Below are positions 18,233 to 27,297 of a stretch of DNA of 64,000 nt, in pieces. The notes below the pieces were generated by a model that was not told where the DNA came from, searched no databases, and saw only the letters and a program-made list of their open reading frames with translations. Source of the DNA: an uncultured Aquimarina sp. (GTDB lineage: Bacteria > Bacteroidota > Bacteroidia > Flavobacteriales > Flavobacteriaceae); assembly GCA_947495425.1 (NCBI GenBank), contig CANLYR010000018.1, positions 1 to 64,000 of the forward strand, written 5' to 3'. Within the stretch, counting starts at the first letter, position 1, and every line of letters starts with the position of its first letter. The translations under genes and the position numbers were made by a program.

Positions 18233-18532
18233 GATTTTTACTTTTTATGATTTGATCAGTAAGTATAGGAATGATTGATTTGTTACAAAAACCGTATTCT
18301 TTTTTGCAAATAACATTTTTAATATTGATTTTTAGAGATGAGAGTCCACATATTTTATGTGTTGTGTAAATTACTTCTAGTGATAGTAAGAATGTAATTA
18401 CAATTTTTTGGACATGTCTTTACCCTTATCCACTAAGAAAATGAATAGTATCCTAAAAATTAGATGTACATTTGCCAGAGATACAGAAATGACTTTTATA
18501 GTAATCAAATTGTTGTTTCTTAAACAGTTTAT
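18233..18532. other. intergenic region between gumN-like and rhlE-like genes
   Basis: A 300-base divergent gap. A -7-like box TACATTTG is at 18467-18474, about 58 bases before the helicase start at 18533; no gene or repeat is visible. Confidence 0.5.
18467..18474 (+). promoter_or_regulatory. -7 box for the DEAD-box helicase gene
   Basis: TACATTTG matches TAnnTTTG exactly. No clear TTG lies at the right distance upstream. The leader would be about 50 bases, long enough for cold-responsive control as seen for some helicase mRNAs, though nothing specific is visible. Confidence 0.4.
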
Positions 18533-19765
18533 ATGTCATTTAACACGTTAGGATTATCTATTGCGCTACTAAAAGCTATTGAAAAAAAAGGATATACAAC
18601 ACCTTCACCTATTCAGGAAAAAGCGATACCACCAATTTTGAAAAGAAAAGATGTTTTAGCATCTGCACAAACAGGAACAGGTAAGACAGCAGGATTTACC
18701 TTGCCATTATTACAAATTTTATCTCAAGGTCAAAAATTGAGAAAAAGGCCAGTTCGGGCTCTGGTGCTAACACCCACAAGAGAATTAGCTGCGCAAATCC
18801 TAGATAATGTTAGGGCGTATAGTGAGTATATTGATCTTCGATCAATGGTAATATTTGGAGGTGTTAACGCAAATCCCCAAATCAGAGGATTACGAGGAGG
18901 AGTAGATATATTGGTTGCTACACCTGGACGTTTATTGGATTTGCATAATCAAAAAGCACTGTCCTTAGCAAAGATTGAAATTTTAGTATTAGACGAAGCT
19001 GACCGTATGCTTGATATGGGTTTTCAAAGGGATATCAATAAAATATTAAACTTATTGCCTACAAAGCGCCAAAATTTATTGTTTTCTGCTACATTTTCTA
19101 AAGAAATAAAAAAACTAGCAAATGGTATCCTGCATAACCCGGTCTGGGTTGAAGCTGCACCAGAAAATACGACCGCAGAAAAGATTGATCAAAAAATATA
19201 TAAAGTAGATCAAAAAAGAAAGTCAGAACTAATTATTAAGCTTATATCAGAAGGAAACTGGAAACAAGTACTGGTATTTACAAGAACAAAGCACGGAGCA
19301 AATCGGTTAAGCGAGAAAATGGTTAAAAACGGTATTACTGCCGCTGCAATACATGGCAATAAGAGCCAAGGTGCCAGAACTAAAGCTTTGGATGGATTTA
19401 AGAAGGGTAAAATTCGTGTATTGGTAGCAACAGATATTGCAGCTCGTGGATTGGATATACCATTATTACCTCATGTTGTAAATTTTGAACTTCCTAATAT
19501 TTCTGAAGATTATGTACATAGGATTGGCCGTACGGGTAGAGCAGGAGCCAGTGGAGAAGCAATTTCTTTGGTAAGCAACGACGAAGTAAGTTATATAAAA
19601 GGAATTGAAAAATTATTGGATGAAAAACTACAAAGTGAAATTGTTGAAGGTTTCGAGCCTACTGCTACCTATGCTGGAGATGGTAAGCCTAAAACTTCTA
19701 CCCATCACAGAAAACAGAAGCCAAAGCCTAATAACAGAAATTATAAGAGACGATCTAGGAGGTAA
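18533..19765 (+). CDS. rhlE: DEAD-box RNA helicase (RhlE-like)
   Basis: 410 residues with all helicase motifs: Q motif [32 protein letters not shown], the RGLD element and HRIGRTGR. The C-terminal tail (residues 380-410) is short and very basic ([15 protein letters not shown]), suited to RNA binding. Length and motif spacing fit the RhlE group, which unwinds structured RNA in ribosome assembly and mRNA decay. Convergent with the YitT gene. Confidence 0.92.
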   Translation: MSFNTLGLSIALLKAIEKKGYTTPSPIQEKAIPPILKRKDVLASAQTGTGKTAGFTLPLLQILSQGQKLRKRPVRALVLTPTRELAAQILDNVRAYSEYIDLRSMVIFGGVNANPQIRGLRGGVDILVATPGRLLDLHNQKALSLAKIEILVLDEADRMLDMGFQRDINKILNLLPTKRQNLLFSATFSKEIKKLANGILHNPVWVEAAPENTTAEKIDQKIYKVDQKRKSELIIKLISEGNWKQVLVFTRTKHGANRLSEKMVKNGITAAAIHGNKSQGARTKALDGFKKGKIRVLVATDIAARGLDIPLLPHVVNFELPNISEDYVHRIGRTGRAGASGEAISLVSNDEVSYIKGIEKLLDEKLQSEIVEGFEPTATYAGDGKPKTSTHHRKQKPKPNNRNYKRRSRR

Positions 19766-19826
19766 AATCGTTTAGGTCGTAGGGGTCAAATGATAGTTTC
19801 GGTTTGTATGTGAATTTCCCGAAACC

Positions 19827-20825
19827 TCAATACTCAATAGGCTTTTTTTTGATCATACCGCCACGCATATCGTTAATACTATGCATAATAACAAAAGCAT
19901 TGGGATCTATTTTTTCTATTTCATTATTTAGCTTGCTAATTTCTAGTCGGGTGATTACCGTGTAGACAATATCAATATTTTTGATAGTTTGCTGTTCAAT
20001 ATCTTCATTCTGATGGTGTTCAGCACCTTGTCTTCCTTGGTAAACAGTAACCCCTCGTCTCATTCTATTTGTAATCATATCCATAATTTTTTGACTATGT
20101 TCAGAAATTATAGTGACTCCGGTATATTCTTCAATACCTTCAATTACAAAATCCAGAGTTTTGGATGCAGCTAGATAAGTGAGCATGGAGTATAACGCCG
20201 TTTCTACAGATAAAAGATATGCGGCAGCAGAAAAGATGATAATATTGATAATCGTAATCGCATCTCCAACGGTCGCTCCCATTTTTTTACTCATAAAAAT
20301 GGCTAACACTTCTGTGCCATCTAATACGCCACCACCTCGAACAGAAAGCCCGATACCAGCACCCAGAAAGAATCCTCCAAATACGGAAACTAATAATTTA
20401 TCCTGTGTAACTTCTGGAAACTTTACAAAAAACAACGTGAGTGCTAAAGCAGTGATTGCTATAGTAGCTCTGATAGCAAACCTTCTACCGATTACTCTTA
20501 ATCCAATAACAATAAAAGGAATATTAATTAATAAAATTAATAAGGAAAGGGGTAATGATGTTAATTCGGATACCAATAAAGATATCCCAGTTACTCCACC
20601 ATCTATAAACATATTTGGTAGTAAAAAACTTTCCAACCCAAACGCGGCAGATAGTACTCCCAATGCCATTAAAAGCATGTCTTTTATAAATGAAATAAAC
20701 GAGATTCTAAATGTAGTAATTTGTTCAGAAATTTTACCAGAGCTGACGTTGAGATTTTTATTGGATTTTCTGATTCTTTGTACTAAAAAGGCTTGAATAA
20801 TTCTTCGTTTCCAGATTGATTTCAT
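19827..20825 (-). CDS. YitT family membrane protein
   Basis: 332 residues. After a basic 40-residue N-terminus come five or six membrane segments with GLESFLLPNMFIDGGVTG (about 65-82), the typical YitT/DUF161 opening, and a cytosolic C-terminal DUF2179 domain (about 235-325: TGVTIISEHSQKIMD, RGVTVYQGR, ITRLEISKLNNEI). Proposed to be a transporter; the substrate is unknown. The N-terminal 35 residues are longer than in most relatives, and an internal ATG (MLLMALGV) could be an alternative start. Confidence 0.88.
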   Translation of the reverse strand: MKSIWKRRIIQAFLVQRIRKSNKNLNVSSGKISEQITTFRISFISFIKDMLLMALGVLSAAFGLESFLLPNMFIDGGVTGISLLVSELTSLPLSLLILLINIPFIVIGLRVIGRRFAIRATIAITALALTLFFVKFPEVTQDKLLVSVFGGFFLGAGIGLSVRGGGVLDGTEVLAIFMSKKMGATVGDAITIINIIIFSAAAYLLSVETALYSMLTYLAASKTLDFVIEGIEEYTGVTIISEHSQKIMDMITNRMRRGVTVYQGRQGAEHHQNEDIEQQTIKNIDIVYTVITRLEISKLNNEIEKIDPNAFVIMHSINDMRGGMIKKKPIEY

Positions 20826-20945
20826 GTAAGGTTATATACGTATTATTGGTGGGCTTCAAAAGCATAGATTACACTCGGGTTATTTATAAAACTACGTAAC
20901 CTTTTTGGTCTGTAAACCAATTTTAACAAACCTTTGGGCAATAAA

Positions 20946-20972
20946 AAAAGCGAAAGTTTGACTTCCGCTTTT
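20946..20972 (-). terminator. terminator after the outer-membrane barrel gene
   Basis: AAAAGCG and CGCTTTT arms with an inner AAG/CTT pairing and one mismatch flank a five-base loop. On the minus strand it is followed by a run of T, 20 bases after the stop at 20993. Confidence 0.7.
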
Positions 20973-20992
20973 CATTAAATTATTTCTGTTTG

Positions 20993-21511
20993 CTAAAAAA
21001 TATAGTATCCTACTGATATTTGAAATGAAGCATTTTTAGAATCGGCATTTTCTATTACATCAGTAAAACCAAAGTTATATCGTATCTGACCAAAAAACTT
21101 TGAAATTTCGACACCTGCACCAACAGCACCACTTAGGTCAAAACTTTCTGGTTCAAGAATGTTAGAGCTATCATTGACAACAAAACCAAACTGAGGTCCT
21201 GCTTCTACGCTAAAAACCTTAGCGAATTTAAATTTTGCTAGAACTGGAAGATTTAAATAATCAATATCAAGATTATCAAGACCTTGTGCAGAATATAAAA
21301 GTTCGGGTTGTATGGCAAAAGTCTCAGCTATACTCAATTGAACTACAGCTCCAATGTGGTATCCTGTTCTTCCGTCTGCTTGATCGCTTATATCGTCCCC
21401 ATTAATTGTAGATAAGTTAAGCCCTCCTTTAAAACCGAATTTAACATCTTGTGCATTAGATACTATTGAAAAACTAAATATTGCAATTGCTAATAAAAAA
21501 AGCTTTTTCAT
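20993..21511 (-). CDS. small outer-membrane beta-barrel protein
   Basis: 172 residues from the ATG at 21511 (an upstream in-frame start at 21541 would add ten residues but places them before the signal peptide MKKLFLLAIAIFSFSIVSNA). The mature part has amphipathic strands beginning KFGFKGGLNLS and ending with an aromatic residue (FQISVGYYIF), the hallmark of eight-stranded PorT/OmpX-like barrels. Carries a strong terminator of its own, so it is probably expressed alone. Confidence 0.88.
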   Translation of the reverse strand: MKKLFLLAIAIFSFSIVSNAQDVKFGFKGGLNLSTINGDDISDQADGRTGYHIGAVVQLSIAETFAIQPELLYSAQGLDNLDIDYLNLPVLAKFKFAKVFSVEAGPQFGFVVNDSSNILEPESFDLSGAVGAGVEISKFFGQIRYNFGFTDVIENADSKNASFQISVGYYIF

Positions 21512-21618
21512 AATTGAAAATTTTAAGTTCGTTAATTCCAAATATATAAACTATAACCTTAATAAAAGGTTAAATTTTTAAAGATTCTACTCTTTTGTAG
21601 GTTCCGTTTTCTTTGAGC

Positions 21619-21924
21619 CTAATGATAATTAAATTCAAATGTATTTGCATTGAAAAGAATAGAGCAAGAATTAATAATCGCCTCATCTGTATTTGAAGAT
21701 TTTTTAATAAGTTTTTCTAAGAGATTGAGAAAAAACAGCTTGTTGTCTTCAGAAAGATTTTCAAAAAAAGGCTGTTCTGTACGACTCAATAAACCCGACG
21801 AATACATACTTGTACATTGTATAGATTCTGTTTCGCTAAAAGAACATCGAATTTCACCTTTTGGCTTAAGTCCTTCAAGGTTTTTATGTATAAATTTTGA
21901 TATTTTATCTTCTATATCTTTCAT
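21619..21924 (-). CDS. small hypothetical protein
   Basis: 101 residues from the ATG at 21924 (an upstream start at 21942 adds six). Mostly helical and acidic, with no signal peptide and two cysteines. An overlapping reading frame on the other strand (21650-21994) is of similar length, so coding strand is not certain; the composition of the minus-strand product is more protein-like. No family recognised. Confidence 0.45.
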   Translation of the reverse strand: MKDIEDKISKFIHKNLEGLKPKGEIRCSFSETESIQCTSMYSSGLLSRTEQPFFENLSEDNKLFFLNLLEKLIKKSSNTDEAIINSCSILFNANTFEFNYH

Positions 21925-21981
21925 AATTGTCGAATTATTCAATCAAATCATGTGCTGTTTTTATACCATTATTTTACTCGA

Positions 21982-22019
21982 AATCCTGCCTTAGGAAGAC
22001 ACAGCGAGATTTGAATGCT
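21982..22019. repeat. 38-nt dispersed intergenic repeat, copy 1
   Basis: 34 of 38 bases agree with 58776-58813, including a perfect core of 23 bases (21997-22019) containing ACACAGCGAGATTTGAATGC. Both copies lie between genes. The function is unknown. Confidence 0.6.
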
Positions 22020-22246
22020 CCGAGGACTGCCCAGGAACTTTAAAACCTTTTCTTTTAGAATGCCATTTAGCATATCCAGAGGTTATTTATTATGAATAAA
22101 CGTAAGATTGAGTTTCTGTATTGTATAGCCAAAACTGAAAACCGGTATGTAGTATATAAACACTTGTGCGCTACACTAGAGAGTCATCGTAATTTTTCTA
22201 CTTATTTTCACTTTGCATAATAGCATTTTCAAAATAAAGAATATTG

Positions 22247-22254
22247 TATCTTCG
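22247..22254 (+). promoter_or_regulatory. -7-like box at the flavoprotein gene
   Basis: TATCTTCG differs from TAnnTTTG at one position. Transcription would begin near 22260, downstream of the blocked ATG at 22257, which supports the TTG at 22281 as the real start codon. Confidence 0.35.
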
Positions 22255-22280
22255 CCATGAATTAGAAATTACTACCAAAA

Positions 22281-23849
22281 TTGCAACACGAATTTACGAT
22301 ACAAGTTTCGCCAGAAATTGCTGCATACCCTGATAGATTACAAAAAGCGGTAGCTTATAAAAATAGTATTCCTGTAGGGGATATTAAACATGTACACATT
22401 CTAAAACGGTCTATAGATGCTAGGCAGCGAGCAGTTAAAGTGAATTTGAAAATCAGAGTCTTTGTGCAAGAAGATTTTATAGCGAAACCTATTGATTTGC
22501 CGATGTATCCAGAGGTGTCTAACGCGCCCGAAGTTGTGATCATTGGGGCAGGGCCTGCAGGTTTATTTGCGGCACTACGTTGTATTGAATTGGGATGTAA
22601 ACCGATCGTTTTAGAACGCGGAAAAGATGTGAAAACGCGTCGTAGAGATCTCAAAGCTATAAATCGTGATCATATCGTTAACGAAGATTCTAATTACTGT
22701 TTTGGAGAGGGAGGCGCAGGAACCTACAGTGATGGTAAATTGTATACCCGATCCAAAAAACGTGGAGATGTACAGCGTATTCTCGAACTTTTAGTTGGTT
22801 TTGGAGCTACAGATCAGATTCTGGTTGAAGCACACCCACATATAGGTACTAATAAATTACCGGGTATTATTGCTGCTATGCGTGAAAAAATCATCGAAAG
22901 AGGTGGAGTGATCCATTTTGAAACTCGTGCTATAGATTTTGAAATTAAAAGTTCTGAAATTCGAAGTGTAGTTTTACGTGATGGTAGTATAATACCTACC
23001 AACAAAGTGATTTTGGCTACAGGGCATTCTGCAAGAGATATCTTTGAACTCTTATATCGTAAAAAAATAGCGATAGAAGCCAAACCTTTTGCTTTGGGAG
23101 TTCGTGTAGAGCATACACAACAACTGATTGATCAGATTCAATATAAATGCCAAGAGAGGAGTCCATATTTACCACCATCACCTTATAGCATTGTAAAACA
23201 AGTTGATGGCAGAGGGATGTATTCTTTCTGTATGTGTCCAGGTGGAGTAATTGCACCTTGCGCTACGAGTCCGGGTGAAGTGGTGACTAATGGCTGGTCT
23301 CCTTCCAAAAGAGATCAACCTACATCTAATAGTGGGATTGTTGTAGAATTAGGAATGGAAGATTTTGAACCATTTGCTAAGTACGGTCCTTTATCAGGGA
23401 TGTATTTTCAGAAAAGTATTGAACAACAAGCCTGGCGCATAGGAGGTAAAACTCAACAAGTTCCTGCACAAAGGCTTGTAGATATGGTAGAAGGAAAAAT
23501 AACAACAGACCTGCCTACTACATCATATAAGCCCGGTTTGACACCAGCAGATATGAAAGATGTGTTTCCTCAATTTATACACCATACGTTACAACGTGGT
23601 TTTAGAGCATTTGGTAACAGTATGAAAGGATATCTTACGAACGAAGCTGTTGTTCATGCTCCCGAATCGCGCACATCATCACCGGTTCGAATTCCTAGAG
23701 ACTGGAAAACATTAGAACATATACAAATCAAGGGGCTGTATCCTTGCGGGGAAGGTGCTGGATATGCAGGCGGAATAATTTCTGCAGCGATTGATGGTGA
23801 AAAATGTGCAGAGGCTATAGCGTCGACTATAACATCAAAAAAAGTGTAA
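22281..23849 (+). CDS. FAD-dependent dehydrogenase-like flavoprotein (COG2509 type)
   Basis: 522 residues. A small N-terminal domain of about 85 residues precedes the FAD-binding motif VIIGAGPAGLFAALRC (about 87-102) and a second glycine-rich box FGEGGAGTYSDGKL (about 141-154); the C-terminus has LYPCGEGAGYAGGI. This arrangement is typical of the large cytosolic FAD-dependent dehydrogenase group of unknown substrate. The start is TTG: an in-frame ATG at 22257 is followed two codons later by TAG, and no other ATG precedes the conserved N-terminal domain. Stops of this gene and the convergent kinase abut (23849/23850). Confidence 0.85.
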   Translation: MQHEFTIQVSPEIAAYPDRLQKAVAYKNSIPVGDIKHVHILKRSIDARQRAVKVNLKIRVFVQEDFIAKPIDLPMYPEVSNAPEVVIIGAGPAGLFAALRCIELGCKPIVLERGKDVKTRRRDLKAINRDHIVNEDSNYCFGEGGAGTYSDGKLYTRSKKRGDVQRILELLVGFGATDQILVEAHPHIGTNKLPGIIAAMREKIIERGGVIHFETRAIDFEIKSSEIRSVVLRDGSIIPTNKVILATGHSARDIFELLYRKKIAIEAKPFALGVRVEHTQQLIDQIQYKCQERSPYLPPSPYSIVKQVDGRGMYSFCMCPGGVIAPCATSPGEVVTNGWSPSKRDQPTSNSGIVVELGMEDFEPFAKYGPLSGMYFQKSIEQQAWRIGGKTQQVPAQRLVDMVEGKITTDLPTTSYKPGLTPADMKDVFPQFIHHTLQRGFRAFGNSMKGYLTNEAVVHAPESRTSSPVRIPRDWKTLEHIQIKGLYPCGEGAGYAGGIISAAIDGEKCAEAIASTITSKKV

Positions 23850-25055
23850 CTATATTTTTTTGATAGAAAAATCAAATGTAGTACTTATTTTTTCTTCAGA
23901 AGTTACTTTGATCGATCCACCAAGTTTTTCTACTAACTTTCTAACTGTAGATAGACCAATACCATTACCTTTATTACCGTTTTTGTCTGTAATGTTAGCT
24001 GTTGAAAAAAGATCAAAGATGGTATGTGTTTTATCCTTTGGAATACCCATTCCATTATCTGTTACTCTAAAATAATAAAAAGTATCATCTTCGCTTGTAT
24101 CGATAGAAATAACGACTTCTTCCTTATCATTATACTTAATACTATTTCCGATCAAATTGATAAAAATCTGTTTAAGCACTAATTTATTGGATTTTAATGT
24201 AGGGTCGGCTTCAGGGAAATTGACTGTGATATCTGGATCAATACTAAGTAAATCAATGATTTTTTGTAATACATGATTCAAGCGAAACTCTTCAGGTTTA
24301 TTATCTATCAAACTTTCACTTTCATAATGACCAAGAATATCACTAATATAGCCACTCATAGAAAATCCAGATGTTTTGATGTATTCAAAATATTCTAAAC
24401 TTTCTTTATCCAATGTATCATTAAGTAGAAGCTTCAATAAATCGATTGTAGTAATGATATTTGCCAAAGGCATTTTTAAGTCATGAGAAATTACTTTTGC
24501 AAATTCTTTTAGCGATTCATTTTTCTGTTTGAGTTTTTTCTGAATGTTTTCGAGGTCTTTATTTTTCTTATTGATTTCAAAAAGGATAATGGCCTGATTT
24601 GCTAACGCTTTTAGAGATTTTAGTTGCTTTTCTGTAAGTTTTTTTGGTTTACTATCGATAACACACAAGGTTCCTAAAGCATACCCATCTTTATCAACTA
24701 GTGGAATCCCAGCATAAAAAATAACTATCTTATCTCCTTCGGTTAATGGGTTTTTTGCAAATCGACTATCCTTTCGGGCATCTTCGACAATTAGAGGTTT
24801 ATCAGGTTCTAGAATTGCATGAGCACAAAAGGAATATGCTCTGGGCGTTTCACAAATTTCTAGTCCGTATTTGGATTTAAACCACTGTCTGTCTTTGTCT
24901 ATTAATGAAATTAACGCAATTTCTGCACCACAAAGTTGTGCAGCCAATTCTGTTATGTCGTCAAACTCTTTTTCGGGAGGAGTATCCAGAACATTCAATG
25001 ATCGTAGTGCATCCAATCGAAAATTTTCATTAATAGGTGTTCCAGGTGGAATCAT
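23850..25055 (-). CDS. GAF-domain sensor histidine kinase
   Basis: 401 residues and no membrane segment, so it is a cytosolic sensor. A GAF domain (about 20-155, with CAHAILEPDKPLIVEDA), a coiled-coil linker (160-185), a HisKA dimerisation domain with phospho-accepting H191 in VISHDLKMPLANI, and an HATPase domain with IGNSIKYND (N box) and DNGMGIP (G1 box) follow in order. No response regulator is adjacent, so it is an orphan. It probably senses a small molecule or redox signal through GAF. Confidence 0.9.
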   Translation of the reverse strand: MIPPGTPINENFRLDALRSLNVLDTPPEKEFDDITELAAQLCGAEIALISLIDKDRQWFKSKYGLEICETPRAYSFCAHAILEPDKPLIVEDARKDSRFAKNPLTEGDKIVIFYAGIPLVDKDGYALGTLCVIDSKPKKLTEKQLKSLKALANQAIILFEINKKNKDLENIQKKLKQKNESLKEFAKVISHDLKMPLANIITTIDLLKLLLNDTLDKESLEYFEYIKTSGFSMSGYISDILGHYESESLIDNKPEEFRLNHVLQKIIDLLSIDPDITVNFPEADPTLKSNKLVLKQIFINLIGNSIKYNDKEEVVISIDTSEDDTFYYFRVTDNGMGIPKDKTHTIFDLFSTANITDKNGNKGNGIGLSTVRKLVEKLGGSIKVTSEEKISTTFDFSIKKI

Positions 25056-25641
25056 TTGATATTCAGAGTTAATAAATGTGAAAAAAACTTAATAAATTTA
25101 ACAAAAATAAGCCAGATATTACGAAATAATTAACATTCCGTATTAATTTTACGTGATTACCACATGTTGATTGCTATTAGTCCGATTACAGCTATACATA
25201 GATCTTCCTATGTATGTCATTTGTGTATCATTTGTTACGGTAACAGCTGCGTATATATGTCCTTGAACTTACACGTAAGAAACTTAACGTCTGGCAGACT
25301 GGTTTATTCTGCTTATTAATGTTAAATCGATCAATTTAGATGGTTCTTTTATTTATTAGTTTCAAGCAAGTTATTAGATCCTTCTTTTAAATAATCATGT
25401 TGAGTATCATTCTATAGTTGAACGAAGGCAATAATTTTTCTCAGTATGGTCTCACGATTTGTACCGGTATCACTCAAACCGTTTGATTTTAAATAAGACT
25501 CATTCTAGATAATAACGTTCTATTAACTATTTAACATAAAGTTAAATTTTGATTTACCTAATCAATACTATTAGTTAACAAGCTTCTTTGGTCTGTAGCA
25601 TACTTTTGCTAAAAAAGTAATCATAAACTAAAATTGAAAAA
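25056..25641. other. 586-base intergenic region
   Basis: No reading frame of interest on either strand. It contains an odd-centred palindrome TGTTACGGTAACA at 25233-25245 and a -7 box at 25601-25608, both upstream of the PhoX-like gene. Confidence 0.5.
25601..25608 (+). promoter_or_regulatory. -7 box for the PhoX-like gene
   Basis: TACTTTTG matches TAnnTTTG exactly, with a predicted start about 25 bases before the ATG at 25642. There is no well-spaced TTG element. Confidence 0.45.
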
Positions 25642-27204
25642 ATGAATACGTTGCACAAAGTTATTTTAAGAATTTTTATGGTTTGCGCCATCACTATGAT
25701 ATCCATCAGTTGTGAAGACGGAGCAGACGGAATTAATGGAATAAATGGAGAAAATGGATCTGATGGTGTTGATGGATCTGATGGCGAAGATTTTACACCA
25801 ACACCAACGATTTTTGCTAATAAATCTAGTTTTGACCCACTCGTTGCTATAGCTCCTCAGTTTAATTATGTCCAGGCTTATTCTTTAATTAGCACACCTG
25901 ATGTTATTGATGGAAATTTTCAACTTTCTGGCTCGGCAGATGGGGCTGGGTTTTTAAAAAATCCAAATGGAGGATATACTTACATAGTAAATTGTGAAGA
26001 CACCTATGCAGTAGCAAGAATACAACTAGATGAGAATTTAATTCCTACATCTGGAGATTATTTATTGAATTCGGGAGTAGCAGATTACGCCCGTCAATGC
26101 TCGGGTACCATGTGGGAGTCTGCTATACATGGTGGTTCTAAAGATATTTTTCTATCAGCTTCTGAAAATTATCATTTTGATGTAAAAGGGTTAGACCCAT
26201 TTATAACAACACCAGATCCAACCGCAGACTTTGGATTGGATACTTTAGGAGAATTTGCATGGGAAAATGCAGTGCCACTTCCACAAGGTGCATATGCTGG
26301 AAAAACAGTAATCATAGGGGGTGATGACGATTCAAGTGGATCAGAAGGTCAAGTAACTTTATATTATTCAGAAAATGGTGATGCAGATTTGGATGGTGGA
26401 AAAATCTATGTATTGCGCTTTAAACAAATCACTGACGGTGCTGGTGGTGTACAAAATGTTACAGCGAATACTATTTACAACGAAAGTAGCTTAGATTTTG
26501 GCAATACATATGATGTGGAATTTGTTGAAATCATTGATGGGAAAGGGCTTACCAAAGATGAAATGGAAACTGCTTGTAACGATATATATGCCTCTCGATT
26601 TATGCGGGTTGAAGATGTAGATTATCAAAAGGGGAGTGATGCTAATGGCAGAAATGTATTTTTTGCTGTAACAGGAAGGGGGCCAGAAAGGGGTACTTAT
26701 AATGATTGGGGAACAGTTTATAAATTAGAACTTGATGAAGCATCGCCGCTGAACGGAAAACTTACTCAAATTATTAGTGGCAACACAGATACCAATAATA
26801 TGGACGGTAATTTAGGAATGTTACAAAGTCCGGATAACATTTGCGTAACAGAAAACTTTGTATATGTGCAAGAGGATCCCAATTCCTTCAGTCGTGGACA
26901 TGCTGCCTATATTTACCAATCAGATATTAATGGCAATAACCCGACTAAAGTTCTAGAGTTAGTCGTTAGACAAGATTTGGCTAATGATAACAGCACGGGG
27001 TTAAATGGTGAATTTGGTTCTTTAATTGATATATCTGATAAGGTTGGAATTCCTGGTACATTTTTATTAGCATTACAACCTCATTATTGGGAGAGTGATG
27101 ATTTCAAAGGTTTAGACGGGCACGAACGTACATCTTTTCCACAAGGAGGAAGAGAAGATGACCAGGCTTCGCAAATTGTAATCTTACAGGGACTTCCTAG
27201 ATAA
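25642..27204 (+). CDS. PhoX-like (DUF839) lipoprotein with collagen-like spacer
   Basis: 520 residues. A lipobox ends in Cys24 (ISISC), then glycine recurs every third residue from G27 to G48 (GADGINGINGENGSDG and on), a collagen-like spacer that probably holds the domain off the membrane. The rest is a beta-propeller of the PhoX/DUF839 type: RFMRVEDVDYQKG (about 313), VFFAVTGRGPERGTYNDWG and LQSPDNICVTENFVYVQED (about 395). PhoX members are calcium/iron phosphatases; whether this one is active is not certain. A dihaem peroxidase lipoprotein gene follows. Confidence 0.8.
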   Translation: MNTLHKVILRIFMVCAITMISISCEDGADGINGINGENGSDGVDGSDGEDFTPTPTIFANKSSFDPLVAIAPQFNYVQAYSLISTPDVIDGNFQLSGSADGAGFLKNPNGGYTYIVNCEDTYAVARIQLDENLIPTSGDYLLNSGVADYARQCSGTMWESAIHGGSKDIFLSASENYHFDVKGLDPFITTPDPTADFGLDTLGEFAWENAVPLPQGAYAGKTVIIGGDDDSSGSEGQVTLYYSENGDADLDGGKIYVLRFKQITDGAGGVQNVTANTIYNESSLDFGNTYDVEFVEIIDGKGLTKDEMETACNDIYASRFMRVEDVDYQKGSDANGRNVFFAVTGRGPERGTYNDWGTVYKLELDEASPLNGKLTQIISGNTDTNNMDGNLGMLQSPDNICVTENFVYVQEDPNSFSRGHAAYIYQSDINGNNPTKVLELVVRQDLANDNSTGLNGEFGSLIDISDKVGIPGTFLLALQPHYWESDDFKGLDGHERTSFPQGGREDDQASQIVILQGLPR

Positions 27205-27241
27205 TTAAATCAAGTATTGATTAGATAGTATACCTATTAGA

Positions 27242-27265
27242 AATCTCCATCTTATGATGGAGATT
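27242..27265 (+). terminator. hairpin between the PhoX-like and peroxidase genes
   Basis: A 10-bp perfect stem (AATCTCCATC and its complement) with a TTAT loop is followed by CTTTCTGTTTT. It could be a terminator or a partial attenuator letting some transcription into the peroxidase gene. Confidence 0.6.
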
Positions 27266-27297
27266 CTTTCTGTTTTAATAAATTTTATATAAGTACA

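Larger units (their letters stand above)
21943..22280. other. intergenic region with dispersed repeat
   Basis: 338 bases. It contains one copy of a 38-nt repeat (21982-22019) and a short unsupported reading frame of 42 residues (22092-22220) that I do not call. A -7-like TATCTTCG lies at 22247-22254. Confidence 0.5.

Noticed and set aside
19796..19825. GTTTCGG/CCGAAAC hairpin as a terminator between rhlE and yitT
   Set aside because: Only 7 bp of stem with a 16-base loop and no T tract; too weak to call.
20179..20796. 205-codon plus-strand frame
   Set aside because: It lies entirely opposite the clear YitT gene and shows composition expected of the antisense of a membrane protein (many Asn, Ile and Lys).
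21650..21994. 114-codon plus-strand frame opposite the small hypothetical gene
   Set aside because: Basic, serine-rich product of antisense type; the minus-strand product reads more like a protein. Confidence in this choice is moderate.
22092..22220. 42-codon frame beginning MNKRKIEFLYCIAKTENRY
   Set aside because: No promoter, terminator or homology cue; length is within chance for this A/T content.
25233..25245. Palindrome TGTTACGGTAACA as an operator
   Set aside because: A single odd-centred 13-mer in a long A/T-rich gap, about 370 bases before the promoter; no second copy or partner gene supports it.
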